Positions 36,972-44,977 of a stretch of DNA of 64,000 bases are shown here, in pieces; positions within the stretch are counted from its first letter, which is position 1, and the number at the start of each line of letters is the position of its first letter. The notes below the pieces were generated by a model. The model saw nothing but the letters and a program-made list of their open reading frames with translations, did not search any database and was not told the origin of the DNA. Location of the stretch: positions 1,054,001-1,118,000 of the forward strand of contig NZ_CP024845.1 in the NCBI RefSeq assembly GCF_002788215.1, written 5' to 3'. Origin of the DNA: Halohasta litchfieldiae. GTDB lineage: Archaea > Halobacteriota > Halobacteria > Halobacteriales > Haloferacaceae. The position numbers and the translations under genes were made by a program.

Positions 36972-38612
36972 TTATTCGTCGTCGACAGTCGCCGAGACCT
37001 GACTCATAAGCGTCTCTGGGTCGGTTGCTGGCGGCTGGTCGGTGTCCCGGAGGTGAGCGGTGCCAGCGTCGACGCCGGGCGCGTTGGGAACGACGACAGT
37101 CTCGTGGTCGGCGATTCGGAGGGCCGCTCGATGGAGATCGGAGCCAGCCTCGCCGCCGACGTCGACGACCAGATCCCCATTGATGAGTCGGGCGGCGACG
37201 CTGCCGTAGCCAGCGACTTGGACGCCGATCCGATCCCACGCGCCGGCGAAGGCTTCGATGGCTTCGGTGGCGACCTCGCGGTAGCGTGGCTCGTCGGTGA
37301 GCACTGCGAGATCGAGGAGCCCGTCGGCGAACTCGACGCCGGTATCGATGGGATACAGCGCTCGGTCGCAGAGGCCCTCGCCGCGAGCGGGGCCATCGCG
37401 GAACGCACCATCGTCTTGGAGGGTATCGATAGCCTCGTCGGCCACGCGTTGGGCGACCTCGCTGTATCGGCTATCTCCAAGCACCTGATGGGCGCGAGTC
37501 CAGCCGTTGAGAACCGCTGCGGCGTCTTCGAGGAGGTGGGTTTCGCCGGTTTCGTCGCCAGCGCGGTAGTGGGTGACGACGCCGGAGTCGGTGTCGACCA
37601 ACTCGCCTTCGAGCGCCTCGATGATACGCTTAGCGTACGTGGTGGCCGTTTCGTCGTCGGTGTAGGCGGCGTAGGTGAGCAGCGCGTCGACGGCCTGGGC
37701 GTTACTGCTGGCGAAGACTGTGAGGTCAGTACGTGGCTGTTCGTGATCGGCTCGCTCGTCGGCCGAGAGGGTGTAGTAGGCCGCCCCTTGGCCGGGACCC
37801 TGACTGCCGCCGATGGCAATCCCGGTCCAGAGGGTGTCGGTCAGGTAGTCGACGGTGCGAGCCGCGGGTTGTCGGTAGGCCTCGTCGCCGGTGTAGAGGT
37901 AGGCGTTGGCGAACGCCCGCAGGAGTGCGGCGTTGGTGTCGAGAACCTTTTCGTAGCGCACGTCGGACCAGTCGCGGCTGGTGGCGAATCGGAAGAAGCC
38001 GCCGTCGACCGAGTCGTGGAGATGCTGGGCGATAGCGTCGAGCGTCTGGATCGCCTGTCCCTGTTCGCGTTTGAGCGCGAACTCGATGGTTCGCGGCATG
38101 GGGAACTTGGCGTCGGTCCCCCAGCCGCCGTGCTGTGGATCGAACTTTTCGGTAAGTTGGCCGGCGATGTGTTCCTCGATTCGGCTATCGAGGTCGCCCG
38201 CGGGGGTCGGTTCGTCGGCAAGTGCGCGGGGAACGCGACCTGCGCTCGATCCTTTTTCAGCCCAGACGTCACGGATTCGGTCGACGACCTGTCGCATCCC
38301 GTCGGGACCGAGATAGGTCGCGCCGCTGAGCAGGCGACCCTGCGGTGTGAGAAACGCGGTGGTCGGGAAGCCGCCCATGTTGTAGCGTTCCCGGACGCGT
38401 GGGTGTCGGTCGACGTCGACGCGGATCGGGACGAAACTGTCGTTGATGTTGGCGGCGATAGCTGGCTCGGCGTAGGTGCGGGCATCCATCTCGTGGCACT
38501 CGCCACACCACGTTGCGGTGAGTGAGAGCAGGATGGGGGTGGCAGTCTGTTCGGCCTCCGCGAAGGCGTCGGGCCCCCACGACCGCCACTCGACTCGGGT
38601 CGACTCGTTCAT
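36972..38612 (-). CDS. DUF255 thioredoxin-domain protein (YyaL/SPATA20-like), short form
   Basis: The 546-residue protein starts with a thioredoxin fold carrying CGEC (SLTATWCGECHEMD, about 28-41) and continues with a (alpha/alpha)6 barrel-like domain (RTVDYLTDTLW, DAAAVLNGWTRAHQVLGD) similar to glycosyl-hydrolase/epimerase folds. Family members are usually about 600-700 residues, so this is the compact form with part of the barrel shortened. The function is unknown; the CxxC suggests redox activity. Confidence 0.88.
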   Translation of the reverse strand: MNESTRVEWRSWGPDAFAEAEQTATPILLSLTATWCGECHEMDARTYAEPAIAANINDSFVPIRVDVDRHPRVRERYNMGGFPTTAFLTPQGRLLSGATYLGPDGMRQVVDRIRDVWAEKGSSAGRVPRALADEPTPAGDLDSRIEEHIAGQLTEKFDPQHGGWGTDAKFPMPRTIEFALKREQGQAIQTLDAIAQHLHDSVDGGFFRFATSRDWSDVRYEKVLDTNAALLRAFANAYLYTGDEAYRQPAARTVDYLTDTLWTGIAIGGSQGPGQGAAYYTLSADERADHEQPRTDLTVFASSNAQAVDALLTYAAYTDDETATTYAKRIIEALEGELVDTDSGVVTHYRAGDETGETHLLEDAAAVLNGWTRAHQVLGDSRYSEVAQRVADEAIDTLQDDGAFRDGPARGEGLCDRALYPIDTGVEFADGLLDLAVLTDEPRYREVATEAIEAFAGAWDRIGVQVAGYGSVAARLINGDLVVDVGGEAGSDLHRAALRIADHETVVVPNAPGVDAGTAHLRDTDQPPATDPETLMSQVSATVDDE

Positions 38613-38729
38613 ATATGGGCTGGGAGGCGGCTCTGCCTAAGACCTTCGGCACTAGGTTGTGAGAGTGGTTGGATGGGGTAGTGTGTCTGAGTTTGCGGGG
38701 TCGACTGTATGCGTGTGTGGGCACAGAAT

Positions 38730-38915
38730 AGTGGCTGTGAACAACCAGAAAGCCCCACCCACAGCAGGTGGACCACCCGCTATCGGGCGGGACTGAAAGG
38801 GGCGGCAGGCTCCGGGAAGACGGCTGACACAAGGACCGCAGGCCGAAGGCCGAGGACCGCAGCGAAGCCCTCGACTGGAGCCTGCCGGGGCTTTCTGGGC
38901 GTTCACGTTTCCACT
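38730..38915. ncRNA. Candidate structured RNA or miniature element with long terminal arms
   Basis: Left arm 38737-38756 and right arm 38887-38906 are complementary over 20 bases with two mismatches. A further 5-base pair (agtgg 38730-38734 with ccact 38911-38915) extends the stem. Inside are a nested pair of arms (ggcaggctcc and ggagcctgcc), a small hairpin (cccgc/gcggg) and two copies of ggaccgca at 38833 and 38854 around a ggccgaaggcc palindrome. It is G/C-rich and has no supported ORF. It could be a stable ncRNA or a MITE-like repeat. The flanks 38613-38729 and 38916-39029 hold nothing else I can support. Confidence 0.55.
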
Positions 38916-39029
38916 CTTGCAATAGACCACGATCTCGTATTCAATCCCACTCCAGTAGCCACCACCACCCCCACATACCAGCGTCAGTCGACGGAAGAGA
39001 TTATAGACGGTCGCCAACAACGAGTATGC

Positions 39030-39605
39030 ATGCGAACGCGCTATCTGATCGCGCTGTTGCTTCTCATCCCGCTGGTCGACTCGTTTGTCCTCGTGGCAAT
39101 CGTCGGCTGGGGGCTGTTGACGTTGCTCCAGACGGTCGCACTGGTCGTCCTGACTGGCCTGCTTGGGATGATCCTCGTCCGTGCGGAGGGTCGCAACACA
39201 CTGGCTCGGTTCCAACGCAAGCTGGCCTCCGGGTCGCCACCAACGGATGAGCTGCTCGACGGCGGACTGCTGATCGCCGCCGGAGCGTTCCTGCTCACGC
39301 CCGGCCTCGTCACCGACCTGATCGGCTTCCTGTTGGCGATCCCGATCACACGGTATCCAATCCGCGCGGCGCTCAAGCGCTGGGTCGTCATTCCCTACAT
39401 CGACAAGCAGACCGGCGGCCTCGGCACCGGGAAGGTCTGGACCTTCGGGTTCCCCGACCCCGAGCAGGCCAGCAACGGTGGGAACGGCTTCGATATTGGC
39501 GGCACGACCCAGCAAACCCAACAGAGCCAGCGCGATCAGAGTGAGGATGATATCGTCGACGTCGACTTCGAACGCGCCGACGAGGACGAGCGTTCGGATT
39601 CGTAA
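39030..39605 (+). CDS. FxsA-family membrane protein
   Basis: The 191-residue protein has three or four hydrophobic segments and the FxsA signature (IPLVDSFVLVAIVGWGLL; LLIAAGAFLLTPGLVTDLIGFLL). E. coli FxsA overproduction relieves F-plasmid exclusion of phage T7; the normal role of the family is unknown. The C-terminal 60 residues are Gln/Asp-rich and soluble. The start ATG 39030 is followed by a typical MRTRYLIALLLLIP. Confidence 0.87.
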   Translation: MRTRYLIALLLLIPLVDSFVLVAIVGWGLLTLLQTVALVVLTGLLGMILVRAEGRNTLARFQRKLASGSPPTDELLDGGLLIAAGAFLLTPGLVTDLIGFLLAIPITRYPIRAALKRWVVIPYIDKQTGGLGTGKVWTFGFPDPEQASNGGNGFDIGGTTQQTQQSQRDQSEDDIVDVDFERADEDERSDS

Positions 39606-39777
39606 GGCCTACAGTTCTGTTTTTAAGCGGTGTTCGGTTGGTCGACGCTCTGGGTAATTGGAATGGGGAGCTAGCACCAGGTCGACTGGCATGCTGCACC
39701 GTGGAATCGACTGACGCAACGGTGGCAAAAGGAAACTGTTAAACAGAACCCGCGGTTATCAGGAAATGCGCCACTCC

Positions 39778-39851
39778 GGGCCGATAGCTCAGTTAGGTTG
39801 AGCGCTCGGCTGATAACCGGGAGGCCCGCGGTTCAAATCCGTGTCGGCCCA
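39778..39851 (+). tRNA. tRNA-Ile (anticodon GAT)
   Basis: Full cloverleaf: acceptor gggccga with tcggccc and discriminator A, D-stem gctc/gagc, anticodon stem ctcgg/ccggg with loop ctgataa (GAT), five-base variable loop, T-stem cgcgg/ccgtg with ttcaaat. CCA is not encoded and no intron is present. Ten bases upstream of the gene (39753-39762) are complementary to the anticodon arm. GAT tRNA-Ile is expected to carry t6A37 made by the KEOPS complex. Confidence 0.96.
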
Positions 39852-40016
39852 CTTCAGAATTCGGCGGCCTACGGTCGTTCGAAATCACGGCGCAGCCTCC
39901 CCAGCCAACTAATTTCGCGCTTTCAATAACACTCAGAGAGGCTTTTTTCGGAGCAATTCATTCGTTTGTGAGCCGAAAGGACTGTATCGGCGTCGCGGTT
40001 CGTGATATGTGTGACC

Positions 40017-40451
40017 ATGTTCCCGTGGCCGATACAGGCGGTTGTCATCTCACCAGAGATACGCCGTTCGATCACCAGCCACGTCGCTGCCGATCATCCA
40101 CGGGAAGCAGGTGGCTTTCTTAAATGTGTCCGCCGTGGGAACCGACTGTATGCGACCCATCACGTTCGGCTTTCGAACGAATCGTCGACCCCAAAACGCC
40201 GCTTCGAGACGACTGTCGACGACCGTGTGCCACCACCGCCGCGAGTGTTCTACCACTCGCATACGAGCGCGAGTTCTCCCTCCGGGCTCACACGGGTCGA
40301 CAAACGATCTATTCCGGAACCCTTCGCACTCGTCGTTTTTGCACCCCACCGAACAGTACTCAGCTATCGTGGGTTCAAACGCAGACTACTCCGTTGGCAT
40401 GAAATCCGTTTCGAAACGAGTACCGACCAAACCCGGCTTGCACGTCTCTGA
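40017..40451 (+). CDS. JAMM/MPN-domain protein with altered metal motif
   Basis: The 144-residue single-domain protein resembles JAB/JAMM metalloproteases: a Glu in REAGGFL, then YHSHTSASSPSG and a later Asp in TRVDKRS. In canonical JAMM proteins the second His is followed by ten residues and Asp; here the Asp is two residues further on, so the site may be rearranged or inactive. Active haloarchaeal relatives remove SAMP ubiquitin-like tags. ATG 40017 is preferred; GTG at 40002 or 40011 is possible. It follows tRNA-Ile by 165 bases. Confidence 0.7.
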   Translation: MFPWPIQAVVISPEIRRSITSHVAADHPREAGGFLKCVRRGNRLYATHHVRLSNESSTPKRRFETTVDDRVPPPPRVFYHSHTSASSPSGLTRVDKRSIPEPFALVVFAPHRTVLSYRGFKRRLLRWHEIRFETSTDQTRLARL

Positions 40452-40499
40452 CTAGTAATCCGCTCTTAGAGTCGACTGCATCTGTCGACAGTTGGCGAC

Positions 40500-40553
40500 G
40501 TATATACTGTACATACTGTATATACATTTATCTACGAACAGATACTGTTCGTA
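40500..40553 (+). promoter_or_regulatory. Palindrome and repeats upstream of SSS transporter
   Basis: A perfect palindrome at 40533-40553 has 9-base arms (tacgaacag and ctgttcgta) around ata. Upstream, gtatatac occurs at 40500 and 40518, and atactgt occurs at 40504, 40513 and 40542. The whole 267-base gap (40452-40718) is A/T-rich with no supported gene. A TATA-like ctaataat lies near 40686, about 28 bases before the transporter ATG. The palindrome lies about 150 bases before the TATA box. It is a likely regulator-binding region. Confidence 0.5.
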
Positions 40554-40718
40554 CGCACATTCCCGTTGCACAATTGAATTATACAAATACAGGCCAGGAC
40601 TTTTCATTACCGACTGTTTTTCAAACTTTGTCGATAATATGCAAACGAAAGAACGCCTCTTTACCGAAACAGTAGACAAACGCGCTCTAATAATCGGTCA
40701 CATAGGTGGGGATAGACA

Positions 40719-42284
40719 ATGAGTATAATCGTCTATGGTATCGCGGCGATTATCATTACGATGTTAGCTATCGGGTTTTACGTCTCCCGGAAAATCAAAG
40801 GCGACAGCATCAACTACATCGTCGCAGGCCGCGGACTGATTCTCCCGCTGGCTGCGGCGACGCTAATGGCTCAATCGCTCGATTCGAATGCGACGCTCGG
40901 AAACACGGATCTGGTCTCCTCGTTCGGCTTTTGGGCTGGGGCCGCACTGCCTGTTGGGCTGGCACTCTGTTTGTTCCTCACAGGGCTGTTCTTTGCCAAG
41001 CCGATGAATCGAATGAACCTCACAACGCTTCCCGACTTCTACCGCCGAAAGTACGGTCGGACTGCTGAAGTACTTGCAAGCGTCATTATGTCGGTTGCCT
41101 ACGCGTTCCTGTTGGCAGGCAACCTTGTCGCTGGTGGCTTCTTGTTCGAGATTTTTGTTGGGACGAGTTTCGAACTCGGAGTTGTGATTATCGCCGCCCT
41201 CGTGCTTTCGTATACCGTCGCTGGTGGTCTGTTTGCGGTCGCATATACTGATTTCCTTCAGGCTGGTGTCGCGTTCGTCGGTTCGATTGCACTCATTATC
41301 TTTGTGACATCACAGTACGGGATCACGATCCCTGCGGGAATGGGCCCGACAAATCTCGGACAGCTTACCGATCCAAGCCAGGGTGCATATATCAATCTCG
41401 CTACCATTGTTGCTCTCGGCTTAGGTGATATCGTTGCCATCGACTTCATGGAGCGGGTATTTGCGGCCGACAGCCCCGAAACTGCCCGGAAAGCCTGTTT
41501 TATCGGCTCCGCGGGGACCCTTATTATCGGGATCCCGTTTTCGATTATCGCCCTCTCAGCGAACCCGATCCTCGCGTCGTTAGGCGTCGAAGCCGGCAAT
41601 CAAGCAGTTCTCTACTCGCTGTTGCAGAATGCAGTCCCACCATGGCTCGCGGCACTCGTCATCGCGGGCATTCTCGCCGCGTCGTTCTCGACAAGCGACG
41701 GTGCGATACTGGGTACCTCTTCAGTTCTCGCACGGAACATTGGCGGCATCCGCGTCGACGAGAGCACTTCCGTAACGACTGACGGTGGTGTGGACCAAGG
41801 AGGGCTCTTCGACACCAACAGTGACAGTGATAAACTACTTACTGTTACTCGGTTGATGTCACTGCCGATCACACTCCTTGGAATCTTCTTTGCGCTCCGT
41901 ATTTCTGCGACCGGGATGCTGCTCGTGTTAGCATTCGATATTATGCTTGCTGGTGCGTTCGTGCCGTTGGTGTTAGGGCTCTACTGGTCGGATATGGCAA
42001 ACACACCTGCGGCACTCTCCTCGATGGTCGCTGGATCGGCGACCCGTCTCATTTTGTTCGTGCTCGTCCCGACGACGTACGCGTATGAAAACACCCTATT
42101 GTACATCCCGAACAACATCTTCACGGCGGCCTTCGATGGGCTCCCGACCTTCATCGCCGCAGGAGTGAGTCTCGTAACCTTCGTTGCGGTCGCCTATGCC
42201 ACAAAGGACTCCTACAGCGCTCGGACGCTCACCCGAGACGGTCGACGGACGATCGTTGCGGGCGGCGACAGCGAAGACGAATAG
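40719..42284 (+). CDS. Sodium:solute symporter family transporter
   Basis: This 521-residue membrane protein has about 13 transmembrane segments and SSS-family features: GRGLILPLAAATLMAQ, TLPDFYRRKYGR, SYTVAGGLFAVAYTDFLQ and FMERVFAADSPETARKA. It imports an organic solute with Na+. The substrate is not told by sequence. The neighbours, an AbrB-PhoU regulator and a ureohydrolase in the same direction, suggest a guanidino compound or other amine. Confidence 0.92.
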   Translation: MSIIVYGIAAIIITMLAIGFYVSRKIKGDSINYIVAGRGLILPLAAATLMAQSLDSNATLGNTDLVSSFGFWAGAALPVGLALCLFLTGLFFAKPMNRMNLTTLPDFYRRKYGRTAEVLASVIMSVAYAFLLAGNLVAGGFLFEIFVGTSFELGVVIIAALVLSYTVAGGLFAVAYTDFLQAGVAFVGSIALIIFVTSQYGITIPAGMGPTNLGQLTDPSQGAYINLATIVALGLGDIVAIDFMERVFAADSPETARKACFIGSAGTLIIGIPFSIIALSANPILASLGVEAGNQAVLYSLLQNAVPPWLAALVIAGILAASFSTSDGAILGTSSVLARNIGGIRVDESTSVTTDGGVDQGGLFDTNSDSDKLLTVTRLMSLPITLLGIFFALRISATGMLLVLAFDIMLAGAFVPLVLGLYWSDMANTPAALSSMVAGSATRLILFVLVPTTYAYENTLLYIPNNIFTAAFDGLPTFIAAGVSLVTFVAVAYATKDSYSARTLTRDGRRTIVAGGDSEDE

Positions 42285-42430
42285 CAAGTTCTGTTTTCTT
42301 TTGTCTGTGGGTATTGTTTTCTTTTATCCGCACATACATACTGAAACAGCACCTACATGTTTATACGGGCAAGGAACGTCTCGTTATTTGTCCATATGGT
42401 TTCGGTTACTCAACTTTCGAGGTATCGTCG

Positions 42431-43480
42431 ATGAAAGGAGATGACCTGCGTATCCGCCGGAAAGCCCAGAAGTTGGGTTCGTCGACACTCGCAGTCACGG
42501 TACCCGCCGAGTGGGCTCGTCGCCACGAGCTCTCGAAGGGAGACGATCTGGTCGTCCAACGCGACGAGAACGGCAACTCGCTTTTGATAACCCCTGACCA
42601 ACCGACACGCAACGACGCCGAAACAGTCATTACTGCTGATTCAATGCGCGCCGACGCCCTTTCGCGGGCGGTCGTCACCCAGTACGTTCTCGGGCGTGGG
42701 TTCGTCCGTATCGAGGCCACAGAGACGCTTGATCCGACTCATTATGAGGCTATTCTCGACGCTGAACGCCGCCTGATGGGGCTTGGAATCGTCGAAGAGT
42801 CTTCGACCCATATCACGATTCGCTGTTCGGTCGACCCCGACGACTTCGACCTTCCAACCCTCCTCGGTCGGTTGGGACGTACAGAGGCCACGATCCGGTC
42901 GAGCGCTGTCGAGGCCCTGTTGGATGGGAACTCTGAGGCAGCCCGTCGGGTACGCAACCGGAGTCCACAGCTCGAAAAACTGTTTTCGTTGTTTTTGCGG
43001 CTCGTCTTTACGACCTATCGGAACCCCCGGCTCAATCAGTCAGTAGGAGTCGGGACGGGGTTCCCACTTATCGGCTACCGGTCTGCAGCCCAAGACATTT
43101 CGCTGATGGCCGGCATCGCCGATGATATTGCGACGATCGCTGCCGAGCAAGTAACTGAGCCACTCGAACCGGCGGTGAGAGACGACATCGAGTTGGTCCA
43201 CGAAGCACTCGATACAGCGGCCGAAACGGTCCGTGAGGCGGTGATTGAGCCGGATTATGAGCAAGTAATTGCTGCCCGAGAGAGCCTCGCACAGTTCGAT
43301 GAACGCTCTTCGACAGTCACAGACCGCCTCCAGAACGAACGCCCCGAACCACTTGTTTCGCTCTGTCGAATTCACTTCCTTTTCGAGCGAAGCGCATGCC
43401 ACGCTCGCGACACCCTCGATGTGGCGACCCATCTCGCGTTTCGAGAGAGTCCCGATGTTGTCACCCACAATCATCATTAA
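42431..43480 (+). CDS. AbrB-PhoU domain regulator
   Basis: This 349-residue protein has an N-terminal AbrB/SpoVT DNA-binding domain (KLGSSTLAVTVPAEWARRHELSKGDDLVV region, about 10-45) and a C-terminal helical PhoU-like domain (about 200-340). Archaeal proteins of this design are often named phosphate uptake regulators, but no phosphate transporter is near. The gene sits between the SSS transporter and the ureohydrolase, so it may regulate them. ATG 42431 begins directly at the AbrB domain. Confidence 0.88.
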   Translation: MKGDDLRIRRKAQKLGSSTLAVTVPAEWARRHELSKGDDLVVQRDENGNSLLITPDQPTRNDAETVITADSMRADALSRAVVTQYVLGRGFVRIEATETLDPTHYEAILDAERRLMGLGIVEESSTHITIRCSVDPDDFDLPTLLGRLGRTEATIRSSAVEALLDGNSEAARRVRNRSPQLEKLFSLFLRLVFTTYRNPRLNQSVGVGTGFPLIGYRSAAQDISLMAGIADDIATIAAEQVTEPLEPAVRDDIELVHEALDTAAETVREAVIEPDYEQVIAARESLAQFDERSSTVTDRLQNERPEPLVSLCRIHFLFERSACHARDTLDVATHLAFRESPDVVTHNHH

Positions 43481-43558
43481 GGTGTTTTAGGATACTGGTA
43501 CTGCTCGAACGTACACTCACTCCTCGGTAGGACTTGAACCACCCCCAAGAAAGCCTTT

Positions 43559-43610
43559 AGTATGTTCTTCGTATTTTGATTAAATAAGCGCAAAAGAGCT
43601 CGAACATACT
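43559..43610 (+). promoter_or_regulatory. Inverted repeat flanking the ureohydrolase TATA box
   Basis: The arms agtatgttc (43559-43567) and gaacatact (43602-43610) are perfect complements. The likely TATA box (ttaaataag, about 43580-43588) lies between them. A related sequence ctcgaacgtac lies at 43504-43514. A dimeric regulator bound there could cover the core promoter. The half-site shares cgaaca with the palindrome at 40533-40553. Confidence 0.5.
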
Positions 43611-43642
43611 CAAAAACGCGCTAAAAGCGGATAAACAAACAC

Positions 43643-44749
43643 ATGAGCGACGAAAAATCTGGAGAAGAGATGTATGGCGACAAGTACAAAGAATCGAACG
43701 AACCCATCTTTAGTGGGATTCCAACCTTCCTGAAGCTCCCGGAAGTCGACCGTGATCAGCTGAGCGAGGAGGACGTCGACATCGGGATTATCGGTGCCCC
43801 GCTCGATACTGCGACGACGATCCGTCCGGGCACTCGCTACGGGCCACGTGCGGTTCGTGCGGCCTCGACAGTTCCCTCGCCGCCGTACGAACACTTCAAC
43901 ATCGAAACCGGCGTCGACCCATTCGATACGTTCCAAGTCGCCGATACTGGCGATGCGGCGGTGTCGCCCGGTGATACCCGACAGAGTCAACTGAACATCG
44001 AGGACGCTGTCGCCGAGGTAAGCGAGCAGGCAACCCCGATCGTCATCGGTGGCGATCACTCGATTTCCTACCCGGATATCAAGGGCTGGGCCGAGGCCAA
44101 CGGCTACGAGGATATCGGCCTGATCCACTTCGACTGTCACGCCGACACGGGCGACGAAGGGTTGACCGGCTTCGAGTACGATCACGGCGCGTGGGTCAAG
44201 CGAGTCTACGACGAGGGGATCATGGGTGGCGAGAACTACACCTTGATCGGTCCGCGTGGCTTTTGGCCCGGTCCCGACACCTACGAGGAGATGCGCGAGG
44301 CCGACATGAAGTGGTACACCTCAATGGAGGTCGCTGGGATGGACCTCGATGACATCGTCGCCGATGCAGTCCAGCGTGCGACTGATGGCACCGACGCAGT
44401 GTGGGTCTCATTCGATGTCGACGTGATGGAGCCTGCCTATGCACCGGGAACTGGTGAACCCGAACCCGGTGGACTCGTTCCTCGTGAGGCGATCTACATG
44501 GTTCGTGAGGTCGTCAAAGCACTCGATCCCGAGAACTTCGGCTTCGACGTGGTCGAGGTTTCACCGGCCTACGACACGAGTGATTCGAACTCGTACAACG
44601 GCGGTGTCACCAGTGGGCTCGCCAATCGTCTCATTATCGAGGTCATGGGAAGCATGGCACTCGCTAAAAAAGGACTCAAAGAAGGCTCACCGATCAAACC
44701 GAAAGAGCCGCTCGGTCCGACAGAACCGGTCCAGCCGGCCGACGACTAA
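43643..44749 (+). CDS. Ureohydrolase (agmatinase/guanidino-acid hydrolase family)
   Basis: The 368-residue enzyme has the binuclear Mn/Ni site of arginase-like hydrolases: GGDHS, DCHAD and SFDVDVMEPAYAPGTG. They release urea from guanidino compounds. The usual final DP of the third motif is EP here. The long N-terminus with PGTRYGPRAVRAAS and the PRGFWPG loop resemble guanidinobutyrase/guanidinopropionase-type enzymes more than classical agmatinase, but the substrate is unproven. Adjacent are an AbrB-PhoU regulator and an SSS transporter. Confidence 0.9.
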   Translation: MSDEKSGEEMYGDKYKESNEPIFSGIPTFLKLPEVDRDQLSEEDVDIGIIGAPLDTATTIRPGTRYGPRAVRAASTVPSPPYEHFNIETGVDPFDTFQVADTGDAAVSPGDTRQSQLNIEDAVAEVSEQATPIVIGGDHSISYPDIKGWAEANGYEDIGLIHFDCHADTGDEGLTGFEYDHGAWVKRVYDEGIMGGENYTLIGPRGFWPGPDTYEEMREADMKWYTSMEVAGMDLDDIVADAVQRATDGTDAVWVSFDVDVMEPAYAPGTGEPEPGGLVPREAIYMVREVVKALDPENFGFDVVEVSPAYDTSDSNSYNGGVTSGLANRLIIEVMGSMALAKKGLKEGSPIKPKEPLGPTEPVQPADD

Positions 44750-44877
44750 CGCATTATTTCAGTTTTTTGAGAGTCTGTTTGTAAAGCTGGCAGCTGCTGG
44801 TTTCGAACTGTCCGACAAAATATGACGTCGACGGCGAAGTCGACCGATGCGACGGGCAGGAGTTGCACGCTGCGTTA

Positions 44878-44894
44878 CGGTCGTGGAACGACCG
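44878..44894 (+). other. Small perfect hairpin in intergenic region
   Basis: The arms cggtcgt and acgaccg with loop gga lie between the ureohydrolase stop and the convergent Cys-rich protein gene. It could help end transcription from either side; no T-run follows. Confidence 0.3.
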
Positions 44895-44977
44895 TGTGAT
44901 TCTACTACACCACCGTCGCGCACCCTGACAAACCGGACCGAAAGTAATTGTTAGTCGGCTACTACACGGTCCAGATC

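Noticed and set aside
37053-38525. 490-residue open frame on the plus strand
   Set aside because: Shadow of the DUF255 thioredoxin-domain gene, whose CxxC and barrel motifs are on the other strand.
38775-38815. CRISPR-like piece (cgggactgaaag) in the structured element
   Set aside because: It resembles the end of haloarchaeal CRISPR repeats, but there is one copy and no spacer array.
39778-39851. tRNA-Ile as attachment site of an integrated element
   Set aside because: No integrase, no repeated tRNA 3' end downstream, and the genes after it look like ordinary chromosome.
40639-40722. 27-codon frame overlapping the SSS transporter start by ATGA
   Set aside because: A TATA-like box inside it (near 40686) predicts a transcript that starts after its ATG. 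The peptide is not hydrophobic, unlike known small symporter partners.
44820-44900. Possible transposase relic near the hairpin
   Set aside because: No frame or terminal repeats could be found that support a mobile element.
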